This document shows, piece by piece, positions 1 to 6,361 of a stretch of 20,899 nucleotides of DNA; positions within the stretch are counted from its first letter, which is position 1, and each line of letters opens with the position of its first letter. Made by a program: the position numbers and the translations under genes. The notes under the pieces were generated by a model, which saw nothing but the letters and a program-made list of their open reading frames with translations, was not told where the DNA came from and did no database searches. The stretch is from a virus: IMG/VR virus record IMGVR_UViG_3300014501_000942, positions 1-20,899 of that record; one strand, written 5' to 3'.

Positions 1-350
1 CCGCCGCAAACGCCAGCGGCCCACTTGAAACGGCTCTATCGAAAGTGACGCGGCGGTAAGCCGTCGCTCATGCCCAGAGTCCGTCTCGCCGCGTAACTTC
101 CGATAGAGTGCTAACGTTTTTCGTCCACCAGCCGATTTTCAGGCTGCGACCGACCGGCTTTACCAATCGCACACGACCTAATAGAACGCTGGACGGCGCT
201 TACGAAACGCACCCTGGTCTGTTCTGCTCGAAGCACTCCCCTATGCGCTCCAGGGTTTCCTTCCTACGCCCGCAAGCCCGTGCCCCCTAGGCAAGCTCTT
301 TGAAGAGCGCCGGTACATACTCCCGCGATAGAGAGATTGAAACGCTCGCG
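1..350. other. Gene-free left end
   Basis: I see no convincing gene here. The only open frames are short, with protein composition unlike a real gene. The stretch holds an imperfect inverted repeat (34-55 with 87-108, listed separately) and otherwise no RNA gene, promoter or recognisable mobile element. It lies downstream of the minus-strand TIGR03437 gene and its hairpin. Confidence 0.5.
34..108. repeat. Imperfect 22-bp inverted repeat
   Basis: Positions 34-55 and 87-108 are reverse complements at 20 of 22 positions, with outer ends CTCTATCG and CGATAGAG. The 31-bp spacer starts with further palindromic sequence (cggc-ggtaa-gccg around 51-63). The element could fold into a long hairpin in RNA or a cruciform in DNA. 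It could be a REP/MITE-like element or the end of a mobile element; nothing in the window decides. Confidence 0.55.
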
Positions 351-379
351 CGCGACCCGGCGGCTCTGGCCGGGTCGCG
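351..379 (-). terminator. Strong hairpin after the TIGR03437 gene
   Basis: CGCGACCCGGC (351-361) and GCCGGGTCGCG (369-379) form a perfect 11-bp stem with a 7-nt loop. On the minus strand it begins 10 nt after the TAG stop of the TIGR03437 gene (390-392). No long T-run follows, only a short TTTC some nucleotides later, so it may be a weak intrinsic terminator or an mRNA-end stabiliser. Confidence 0.5.
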
Positions 380-389
380 GAGGGCGGTT

Positions 390-1280
390 CTATTGGATCG
401 GAATTTTGCTACCCACGCCCGGGTTTGCGAATTGATAATCGCCGGGGTCCGTCACCAGTACGCCCACCTCAATAAAGATATCGTTTCCCGTGGGTGCGTC
501 CGCTGGAACTTGGAATTCGATCTTGTCAACGCCGATGAGCGACGGCGATGCGCGTGCGGACAAGACCGGCACATTGTGAAAGCTATCGCCGAGCACCAGG
601 GCAACTTAGGCGGCGGTGGAAACGGCATCCACGCCTCGAGGTGGTAGCGCCCCCGTAACGAGAGGCGGTGATGTCGGACCAAGGCCCGTAATGTAAAGTG
701 TTATCTTCTCGCCACGGCGCGCGGAATTCTGGGGGCTTACGAAAGTTCCATCCGGTCGCACGGCCACGGCCCGCCGAACTCCATCGGACATCGTGATCTC
801 GAAAATTCCGGGGCTGGCGGAGTGGATGTCGACTATCGTGGTAAAGGTATGATTAACGGGACCAAAGCCTATATCACCGGAGGTGCCGAGCGAAACCGAA
901 ACAGGCCCCGGCTTTATGTCGCAGGGAACCTGGAAGGTGAACACGCCAAGCAGGGGGTTGGGGGTGCCAAGGATTTGAGCCGGTTCCGAGTTGAAAGTGA
1001 AGCCATACCAATAGAAGTCTGGGTCCTGGAACCAGAACTGCGAGACTGTGGCGAACAAGTTTAGGCCGACCGCATCGAACACTGGGACTGGAGGGAGGCC
1101 TAAGAATGTGCCGATACTGCACGGCGAGAGCGCTCCGGTATTCTTGTCTCCCGTGGCGAAGAAGCCCGCCCCATTGAGGAAACTGGCCTCGGTGAAGTCC
1201 GTAGATGTTTGCGCCGACACCGCCTGCGTGAGGATCACGGCGAAAAGCGCTCTGGCAGGCGAGACTCTGATAATTGACAT
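390..1280 (-). pseudogene. Secreted TIGR03437-domain protein split by an in-frame stop
   Basis: The reading frame starts at ATG 1280-1278, with GGAGG about 7 nt upstream on the minus strand. It opens with a signal peptide (MSIIRVSPARALFAVILTQAVSAQ), predicting an exported protein. A middle region of unknown function is followed by a C-terminal domain like the one common in Solibacter proteins (TIGR03437), with ARRGEKITLYITGLGPT and later VPADAPTGND. A single TAA at 608-606 interrupts this domain between STAA and VALVLGDS. The same frame then continues the expected domain sequence to TAG at 392-390, so there is no frameshift. The natural reading is a nonsense mutation, with a truncated product of about 224 residues. 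A sequencing error or stop readthrough would explain it equally. The role of the domain is unknown. An upstream in-frame start at 1523 would add 81 residues before the signal peptide and is unlikely. Confidence 0.75.
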
Positions 1281-1451
1281 ACAACTGCCTCCGATTGGAT
1301 CCGAATCAGCGCGAGAGCCGAAACGGAGTTTAATCTTCAAAGACTCGGTAGGAAAGCGCCGAACTACAGTTCGGCCCAGATTATTTTTCGGGTGACCAGA
1401 AATTTCGGATTTAAGGCTCGATAATTTCAGTTTCCCATAAGCGAGGATGTC

Positions 1452-1727
1452 ATGGCCGAAGATTTGGTAACCAAAACTCTTGCTATTGCTCAATGGCGGA
1501 AGGCTTTTGAACGCCTGAGCCAAGCTCTGGAAAAAGGCGATATTCCGACGCTACGCGAACTTGCCATTCCTTGCGGCCCGACGGCCTTACTGGGAGATGC
1601 CAAACGCTTGACGTTGCACCGGTCGCAGCCCGCGCTTTCGCGGTGTGTCGCCGACGTCATCGTGCAAATCTCTAACAGCGGCATGCGCATCGAAGGCAAG
1701 CGGCTGGAGCCTCTGGGGAGGAGATAG
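1452..1727 (+). CDS. Small protein of unknown function
   Basis: I do not recognise this 91-residue protein. ATG 1452 is preceded by GAGGA a few bases upstream. The sequence is mostly helical in character (AIAQWRKAFERLSQALEKGDI), with two cysteines and a basic C-terminus (GKRLEPLGRR), and no membrane segment or signal peptide. Nine bases separate its stop from the GTG start of the HTH protein behind it, so the two probably form one operon. They lie beside the tyrosine integrase on the opposite strand, which suggests a role in the integrated element at tRNA-Sec; that is inference from position only. Confidence 0.6.
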   Translation: MAEDLVTKTLAIAQWRKAFERLSQALEKGDIPTLRELAIPCGPTALLGDAKRLTLHRSQPALSRCVADVIVQISNSGMRIEGKRLEPLGRR

Positions 1728-1736
1728 GAGGGGCTT

Positions 1737-2018
1737 GTGTTTGCGATGAACCCGAACCTGCAGGAAGCGGCCAGCGCCGAGCGGCATTACTCGGTGAAAG
1801 AAGTAGCCACCATTTTGAACACGAGCTACAACACGGCGCGGCGGATCTGCCGGGACGACCCGGGCGTGTTGAAGATCTCGTTCCCGCGCGTCTCCCATGA
1901 GCGCAAGCGCGCGCCGCGGGTAACCTTACGCGTGCCGGCGTCGGTTTTGGACCGGCTTCATAAGGAGTGGGCGGCCGGGTTTGGCGCTGAAGCTAAGCGT
2001 GGCCGTCGCCGCGTCTAA
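1737..2018 (+). CDS. Excisionase-like helix-turn-helix protein
   Basis: This 93-residue protein carries a short MerR/excisionase-type HTH (HTH_17-like) at about residues 18-45: YSVKEVATILNTSYNTARRI. A basic stretch follows (HERKRAPRVTLRVPASVLDRL). Such proteins bind DNA as transcription regulators or recombination directionality factors. GTG 1737 is chosen because AGGAGG lies 5 nt before it; ATG 1746 is 14 nt from that site and would shorten the protein by three residues. The last 93 nt overlap the 3' end of the convergent tyrosine integrase. The combination fits a Xis partner, but no binding site or experiment is visible to prove it. Confidence 0.65.
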   Translation: MFAMNPNLQEAASAERHYSVKEVATILNTSYNTARRICRDDPGVLKISFPRVSHERKRAPRVTLRVPASVLDRLHKEWAAGFGAEAKRGRRRV

Positions 2019-2942
2019 GCGAGCCTGATGGGCGGCAATGAAATGGGCGTAATGTCTTTCGGTGGTCTTGAGGCTTTTATGACCCAACAGCAACTGCACA
2101 GTTCGGATATCGACGCCTTGGGTGAGAAGCTCCACGGCAAAGGTGTCGCGGAAGCGGTGCGGGTGAGCATGGACGCCCGCGATTTGCCCCAACCGGTAGA
2201 TGGTGCGGCGCAGGTTCTTGGTGCAGGTGATGGCATCGCCCTCACCGGACCAGAAATAGTATTCGGCCGAGCGGATGACGGGCAGGGCTTCGAGTGCGCG
2301 GATAGCGTCGGGGTGGAGCTGGACCTGGATGCGAACGCCGGTCTTTTTGATCTTGCGCAGGGTCAGGTGCCGCGTTTTGAGGTCGAGCGACGAGCGGCGG
2401 AGCACAGTTACGTCGGAAACGCGCAGACCGCTATAAAGAAGGACCAGCACCAGGGCCCGGGCGCGTGCACGAACGTACGGGGTTTCGCCCGGATTGTCGC
2501 TAAAGATGTCATCCGCGGCGGCGATCAATTTGCGCACTTCGTCGGGCTCAAACGGCAGCGTCTGGAGTTCTTCGGACTGCGGCATGCGGACTTTCTTGGC
2601 GGGGTTTTTGCGGATCCAGTCGGCGTCCACGCACCAGGCGAAGAAGGCGCGCAGGGTTTCGAGTTCCTTGCGCCAGGTCGAGGGCGCGATCGCGCGGGTG
2701 AGGGCATACTTTTGGAGCAGGACGAGATCCACCTTGTCGAGGGGCCCGTGGGCGAAGCTGGACGAGGCCAGATGCCCGAGGGTGTTTTCGTAGCTAGAGA
2801 TGGTCGAGGGCGCGAGATTGCGTTTCGGATCGCGGCAGCCATCGAGGAACTGGGCGATGGCTTCGGAAACGGTGGGCCCGCCTTTCTGGCCGGGGACGTA
2901 TTCGCCGCCGTTTTCGAGCAGGTCGATGCGGTGGAGCGCCAC
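1926..2942 (-). CDS. Tyrosine recombinase (phage/island integrase)
   Basis: This is a site-specific recombinase of the phage integrase family. From the GTG at 2942 there is an N-terminal SAM-like core-binding domain (about residues 25-110) and a catalytic domain (about 130-305). The catalytic residues are visible: R174 in SGLRVSDV, K199/K200 in the beta-hairpin, H260 and R263 in HPHRFRD, H288 in LGHKS and the nucleophile Y298 in TTERHYAHF. The frame stays open upstream to 3101 and looks like genuine integrase sequence (CLCPIWVYGHLNG, YRKTLHTNDWQ). No ATG, GTG or TTG occurs there, so the true start is unresolved. The gene lies just past the 3' end of tRNA-Sec in the same orientation, the usual place for an integrase that uses that tRNA. 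Its 3' end overlaps the convergent HTH gene by 93 nt. Confidence 0.9.
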   Translation of the reverse strand: MALHRIDLLENGGEYVPGQKGGPTVSEAIAQFLDGCRDPKRNLAPSTISSYENTLGHLASSSFAHGPLDKVDLVLLQKYALTRAIAPSTWRKELETLRAFFAWCVDADWIRKNPAKKVRMPQSEELQTLPFEPDEVRKLIAAADDIFSDNPGETPYVRARARALVLVLLYSGLRVSDVTVLRRSSLDLKTRHLTLRKIKKTGVRIQVQLHPDAIRALEALPVIRSAEYYFWSGEGDAITCTKNLRRTIYRLGQIAGVHAHPHRFRDTFAVELLTQGVDIRTVQLLLGHKSLKTTERHYAHFIAAHQARLDAATATLSFSAKPGRPLLMKPVQNRRRHA

Positions 2943-3109
2943 CTGCCAGTCATTCGTATGGAGGGTCTTGCGGTAGGGGCCGCCGTTCAGGTGGCCGTAG
3001 ACCCAGATGGGGCAGAGGCAGAGGGTGAAGTTTTGGCCTTTTTTGCGGCCGGGGGCGCAACCGGCGAGGTGGCGTCGGTAGGGGGTAAGCGTGCCCCTAA
3101 CCTAACATT

Positions 3110-3131
3110 TTTGTACACGGATTTGTACACG
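3110..3131. repeat. Tandem TTTGTACACG repeats before the integrase
   Basis: TTTGTACACG occurs at 3110-3119 and again at 3122-3131, a 12-bp period. Each copy contains the palindrome TGTACA. They lie between the integrase frame and the 3' end of tRNA-Sec. Arm-type integrase binding sites or an operator of the integrase promoter would fit this place; this is inferred from position. Confidence 0.5.
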
Positions 3132-3162
3132 ACCCGAAAACACCCCAAAAACCAGTAAAACC

Positions 3163-3255
3163 TGGCGGAAGCCAGTGGGAGTCGAACCCACCCGCAGCAG
3201 TGCACCGCACGACGGGTTTGAAGCCCGCGCCCAGCACCGGCTAAGACTGGCTTCC
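3163..3255 (-). tRNA. selC: tRNA-Sec (anticodon TCA)
   Basis: On the minus strand the acceptor stem is 8 bp (GGAAGCCA with TGGCTTCC), longer than the usual 7 and typical of selenocysteine tRNA. The anticodon loop contains TTCAAAC with anticodon TCA at 3221-3219, reading UGA. A long variable arm lies between the anticodon stem and the T arm (GGTTCGACTCC). The discriminator is G, followed by an encoded CCA (3163-3165). The gene implies a selenoprotein pathway (SelA, SelB, SelD) elsewhere in the host. In enterobacteria selC is a known insertion site for islands and phages, which fits the adjacent tyrosine integrase. Confidence 0.93.
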
Positions 3256-3261
3256 AGGGTA

Positions 3262-3270
3262 AGTGTACCA
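3262..3270 (-). promoter_or_regulatory. Likely extended -10 promoter of tRNA-Sec
   Basis: On the minus strand TGGTACACT reads as an extended -10 (TGn plus TACACT). It ends 6 nt before the first base of tRNA-Sec, so initiation would fall at the tRNA 5' end. I see no good -35, consistent with an extended -10 type. This is a motif match only. Confidence 0.4.
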
Positions 3271-3295
3271 GACGCGGATGGTCGGGCAGACCGTA

Positions 3296-3324
3296 TTGCG
3301 GCTGGGTGTTTGCAACGCTAGACT
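3296..3324 (+). promoter_or_regulatory. Likely promoter of tRNA-Gln
   Basis: TTGCGG (3296-3301) and TAGACT (3319-3324) are separated by 17 bp and resemble -35 and -10 boxes. Initiation would fall near 3331, just ahead of the tRNA 5' end at 3335. The two tRNAs are transcribed divergently from this roughly 80-bp gap. Confidence 0.45.
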
Positions 3325-3334
3325 GGTCATATAT

Positions 3335-3408
3335 TCCCCGGTCGTCTAATGGTAGGACAGCGGCCTTTGGAGCCGTGAATCGTGGTTCGAATCCATGCCG
3401 GGGAGCCA
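3335..3408 (+). tRNA. tRNA-Gln (anticodon TTG)
   Basis: A complete cloverleaf can be drawn. The acceptor is TCCCCGG (3335-3341) with CCGGGGA (3398-3404). The D stem is GTC/GAC, the anticodon stem GCGGC/GCCGT has loop CTTTGGA (anticodon TTG at 3367-3369), and the T arm has loop TTCGAAT. Discriminator G3405 and an encoded CCA (3406-3408) follow. The gene is intact although a serine recombinase frame enters it from the right on the opposite strand and stops in the D arm (3346-3348). It is therefore probably the attachment gene of the prophage to its right. Confidence 0.95.
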
Positions 3409-4941
3409 GTTATCAGTTTTGGCCTTTTTCGCTCCTCTCTTCCGGTGAAGCGCTTCGGCTTCCTGGTGTGCAACCGCCAACAAGTCAAAGGGTTGCCGGT
3501 ATTCGGCGACCACCGCGCCGTCCTTCCAAACGCAGTTCGAAAGTAAAAAATTGAGGAGTTGCCGTTTTTCCACCGGTTGCTGTCTTTCGAACAACTGGGG
3601 TGCGCGTTGCACCAGGCGCAAGAGTTGGACGCCCTCGTCTATGTACGTCCTATTCGCGTTCTGGTGGGCTTCGACGTCGCGCAGAATGCGGTCCTGCTCA
3701 CCCCGCCACTCGGCCGATTTGCGGTCGAAGAAGCCGGCATCGATCCTGCCGTCGAGCTTGTCGACATACATGCCATCGATTCGATCCTGAAGCTTCCGGT
3801 ACTCTGCTTGAAGACGTCCGATCGCGTCGTCGTGGAACTTCTTCTCGTCAACGTGGCTCTCGCGGAGGGCCGTCACCATCCACTCAAGCACATCCTTTTC
3901 GAACGTCAGGCTCCTGAGGAGCTTTGTGAACTGTTCCTCCAACACCTCCTCCCGCACGTAGCGTTCCGGGCACTTCCCCTTGTACCTCGAGCAGTGATAG
4001 TAGACGTACCGCTCCTTCTTCAGTTCGCCTACGATGGCGCAGCCGCAGTGGCCGCAGGAGAGCAGCCCGCTGAACGCGAACTCGTGCGTGCGCATCTTTG
4101 CGGACTTGGCTCTCTTGCCGGCTAAAACCATCTGAACCTGGTCCCACAATTCCCGCGACACGATCGGCTCATACGTGCCTTTGTAGGTCTGCCCATCAAA
4201 ATCGAAATCACCGCTGAAGATGCGGTTGCGGAGCAGGAGGCTTATGGTGGAGACTGGCACCGGGTTCTGCGTTTTCCTGAACGCCAATCCATCGGCTCGC
4301 GCTAGCGTTGCGATCTGCTTCAGGTTGTAGTTCCCGCTCGCGTAGCGCTCGAACATCGTTCGGATCATTGGCCCTACCACCGGATCGGGCTGGATCGTGC
4401 GCTTGCCGTCTTGCCCCATCACGTTGAGGTATCCCATCGGCGCGAACGACGGCCAGATCCCTTGGCGCGCCTTCTCCAGCATTCCCTTCTTCGTCTCCTC
4501 CGACAGGTTGTCGATGTAGTTCTTGGCCATGAGGACCTTGATGCCGTGCATAAATTTCTCGGACGATCGCGAGTCCTGCGAGATCACGATGTTCTCCTTG
4601 ACGAGGTGAATTTCTAGGCCAAGTTCGTCGAGGGTCACCCAGTCCTTCAGATTTCGATACAGGCGGTCGGTCTTTTCGACGAGCAGGATCCGGCAGGTCT
4701 TGTTCCTCCGCAGGAACGCCAGCATCTCGCCGAAGCCAGTTCTACCAGCTTGCTTGGCTGTCTCGACGTCGATGAACTCCTGGAGAACGTCCAAGCTCCG
4801 GTTGGCCGCGTACCCGCGCAACAGCTGAAGCTGGGCGGGGATCGAGAACCCTTCGCGTTCTTGGTCCTTTGAGGAAACGCGGGCATAGACTACCGCGCCC
4901 CAATGTGTGCCAGATGGTTGAGCATGTGGTTTCGACGGCAT
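3346..4941 (-). CDS. Large serine recombinase (prophage integrase)
   Basis: This 531-residue protein is a site-specific recombinase of the large serine type. The resolvase catalytic domain spans about 14-165, with nucleophile Ser23 in YARVSSKDQ and the conserved KTDRLYR stretch. The recombinase domain is about 185-280. A zinc ribbon follows with C296, C299, C317 and C324, then a coiled-coil-rich region (about 330-460). Such enzymes integrate phage DNA between attP and attB through a covalent serine-DNA link. ATG 4941 is the first good start and has no clear ribosome binding site. The last 20 codons or so (from WLPGMDSNHDS) are antisense to tRNA-Gln, and the stop lies in its D arm. The C-terminal tail is thus partly dictated by the target and would differ in the excised phage if the crossover falls in the tRNA. 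Confidence 0.93.
   Translation of the reverse strand: MPSKPHAQPSGTHWGAVVYARVSSKDQEREGFSIPAQLQLLRGYAANRSLDVLQEFIDVETAKQAGRTGFGEMLAFLRRNKTCRILLVEKTDRLYRNLKDWVTLDELGLEIHLVKENIVISQDSRSSEKFMHGIKVLMAKNYIDNLSEETKKGMLEKARQGIWPSFAPMGYLNVMGQDGKRTIQPDPVVGPMIRTMFERYASGNYNLKQIATLARADGLAFRKTQNPVPVSTISLLLRNRIFSGDFDFDGQTYKGTYEPIVSRELWDQVQMVLAGKRAKSAKMRTHEFAFSGLLSCGHCGCAIVGELKKERYVYYHCSRYKGKCPERYVREEVLEEQFTKLLRSLTFEKDVLEWMVTALRESHVDEKKFHDDAIGRLQAEYRKLQDRIDGMYVDKLDGRIDAGFFDRKSAEWRGEQDRILRDVEAHQNANRTYIDEGVQLLRLVQRAPQLFERQQPVEKRQLLNFLLSNCVWKDGAVVAEYRQPFDLLAVAHQEAEALHRKRGAKKAKTDNWLPGMDSNHDSRLQRPLSYH
3360..3408. other. Presumed attachment site in the 3' half of tRNA-Gln
   Basis: The recombinase gene abuts and enters tRNA-Gln, and phage genes continue without host genes to the right. 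The crossover therefore most likely lies in the anticodon-to-CCA part of the tRNA. The tRNA is intact, so the phage would have supplied an identical 3' portion. The matching right-hand copy is not in the window, so the exact core cannot be fixed. Confidence 0.45.
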
Positions 4942-5044
4942 ATCGTTCAGTGTTTAGTTTACAATGGATCTCGGTGTCTTGGTCCAGCCAATGTGAGTCT
5001 CGCCCGCCAAGTGAAGTTGTTTCCTCGGAGCACGAGACGCTGTG

Positions 5045-5098
5045 AAGCCCAAGATGGTTGGGCAAGGCGCCATGGCCGATCGCTCACATCTTGGGTTT
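5045..5098. repeat. Inverted repeat between recombinase and repressor
   Basis: AAGCCCAAGATG (5045-5056) and CATCTTGGGTTT (5087-5098) are reverse complements at 11 of 12 positions across a 30-bp spacer. The repeat lies in the 245-bp divergent gap between the serine recombinase and the XRE repressor. It may be an operator, a recombinase site or chance. Confidence 0.4.
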
Positions 5099-5143
5099 CT
5101 CAATGCGTCCTGCCCGCGCTGGGCTTGATTCAGTGGGGGGGAC

Positions 5144-5186
5144 TTGACGCGGAGAACGATTAGCGTTTAGTATATACTGTACAAAG
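5144..5186 (+). promoter_or_regulatory. Repressor promoter region with AGTATATACT palindrome
   Basis: TTGACG (5144-5149) is a good -35. TAGTAT (5168-5173) lies 18 bp downstream, and TATACT (5173-5178) is a better -10 match but 23 bp away. A perfect 10-bp palindrome, AGTATATACT (5169-5178), covers the -10 and could be an operator for the repressor itself. The ATG at 5187 follows only 8 nt after the palindrome and has no Shine-Dalgarno sequence, so a very short leader is possible. Confidence 0.45.
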
Positions 5187-5570
5187 ATGAGAGCAGATAA
5201 CGTGGCAAGAGAAAAACCGGAACGCTTTGGCGCAAGGGTTCGACGATTGCGGGAGCAGCAGCAGATCACGTTGCGGAAGTTCGCGGAGAAGATCGGAATC
5301 AGCCCAACCTACCAGTCCAAGGTTGAGCGCGATGAGTTTCCACCTCCCGGAGAAGAAACAGTACGGCGAATGGCGCAGATCCTTGGTGAAGATCCAGATG
5401 AACTTCTCGCACTTGCCGGCAAGGTCGCGTCGGACCTCCCCGAAATCATTCAGAAACAGCCGCGGGCGATGGCTACATTCCTGCGGGCAGCAAAAGGGCT
5501 GTCGGCCCAAGAGATTGAAAGGTTTACAAAGCAGGCAAAGGATATGCGGAAGCGGCCTCGGCCGAAGTAG
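5187..5570 (+). CDS. XRE-family phage repressor
   Basis: This 127-residue protein has an N-terminal lambda-Cro/CI-type HTH at about residues 14-70 (ARVRRLREQQQITLRKFAEKIGISPTYQSKVERDE). A helical, charged C-terminal part follows (LSAQEIERFTKQAKDM). It has no LexA/CI-type autoprotease domain, so it is unlikely to self-cleave. It is followed after 63 nt by an ImmA/IrrE-type metallopeptidase. In ICEBs1 of Bacillus, ImmA cleaves the XRE repressor ImmR to induce the element, and the same pairing is a plausible switch here. It is transcribed divergently from the serine recombinase. It probably binds the palindrome in its own promoter; this is inferred. Confidence 0.85.
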   Translation: MRADNVAREKPERFGARVRRLREQQQITLRKFAEKIGISPTYQSKVERDEFPPPGEETVRRMAQILGEDPDELLALAGKVASDLPEIIQKQPRAMATFLRAAKGLSAQEIERFTKQAKDMRKRPRPK

Positions 5571-5633
5571 CGAGTGTTGCATCGACCTGCGGACCGAAAG
5601 TCGGGTCCCCCGCCGATGAAGATGGAGATGTAA

Positions 5634-6347
5634 ATGGTGAAAGTGAAGTACTTGTCGAAACAGCAAATTGAGTTGAACGCCGGCAGGTTGTTGGCGGACT
5701 TCGGCAAAAACTTCGGTGTAGTTGAACAGCCCCCGATACCCGTCGAGGAGATCCTGGAAACGCACCTCAAGTTGACGATGGAGTTCGACAATCTGAGGTC
5801 CCGACTTGGATTCCCGGATATTCTCGGAGCACTGTGGGCGCCGGATCGACTGGTCGGCATTGACGAAAGTCTGGACCCCAGCGAGTTTCCTCAAAAGGAA
5901 GGACGCTATCGCTACACGGTGGGCCACGAGATAGGCCACTGGGAGCAGCATCGGCACTATTTCCTCACCGATCCAAATCAGGGAGACATGTTCCCCGAGT
6001 TGCGCAAGGAGCCATCCGTGATTTGTCGCGTGAGCCAGGCCAAGGAGCCAATCGAATGGCAAGCCGACTACTTCTCCGCGTGTCTCCTGATGCCCAGCGG
6101 GATGGTCGTCGCGGCGTGGAGGCAGCAGACAAATCCCTCGCCTTACTCGACGAATAGCGGAACTCATGAGTATTGGCGGTCTATGAATGTGGCGGCCTCG
6201 GACGCACCACTATCGCCGGATTTGGCGGCCGTTCAGCTCGCGCGACGCTTCCAGGTTTCGAAGCAAGCCATGAAGATCCGTTTGGAGGAATTGAACCTCC
6301 TCCCGCAGGCGACCGGCCCGCTCTTCTCGGATCAGGTGAGCGGCTGA
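5634..6347 (+). CDS. ImmA/IrrE-type metallopeptidase
   Basis: This 237-residue protein is a zinc peptidase of the ImmA/IrrE family (DUF955). The metal site is visible as H98-E-I-G-H102 in GHEIGHWEQH, with a probable third ligand region at E141-W-Q-A-D145. ATG 5634 follows GGAG with a short spacer. The C-terminal third (LSPDLAAVQLARRFQVSKQAMKIRLEELNL) resembles the HTH-like tail often seen in these proteins. It sits directly behind an XRE repressor, the arrangement in which such enzymes relieve repression by cutting the repressor. The substrate here is inferred, not shown. The family assignment is secure from the HExxH motif, size and position. Confidence 0.88.
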   Translation: MVKVKYLSKQQIELNAGRLLADFGKNFGVVEQPPIPVEEILETHLKLTMEFDNLRSRLGFPDILGALWAPDRLVGIDESLDPSEFPQKEGRYRYTVGHEIGHWEQHRHYFLTDPNQGDMFPELRKEPSVICRVSQAKEPIEWQADYFSACLLMPSGMVVAAWRQQTNPSPYSTNSGTHEYWRSMNVAASDAPLSPDLAAVQLARRFQVSKQAMKIRLEELNLLPQATGPLFSDQVSG

Positions 6348-6361
6348 ATATTTCTTGGGCT

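Noticed and set aside
300-647. 115-residue open frame on the plus strand
   Set aside because: It is antisense to the end of the TIGR03437 gene, and its start includes the terminator-like hairpin.
1281-1523. N-terminal extension of the TIGR03437 protein
   Set aside because: A signal peptide with a good ribosome binding site starts at 1280, so the 81 upstream codons are unlikely to be translated.
2028-3158. 376-residue open frame on the plus strand
   Set aside because: It is the shadow of the tyrosine recombinase, which has all catalytic residues on the minus strand.
5160-6167. 335-residue open frame on the minus strand
   Set aside because: It is antisense to the repressor and metallopeptidase and reads as low-quality Leu/Arg/His-rich sequence.
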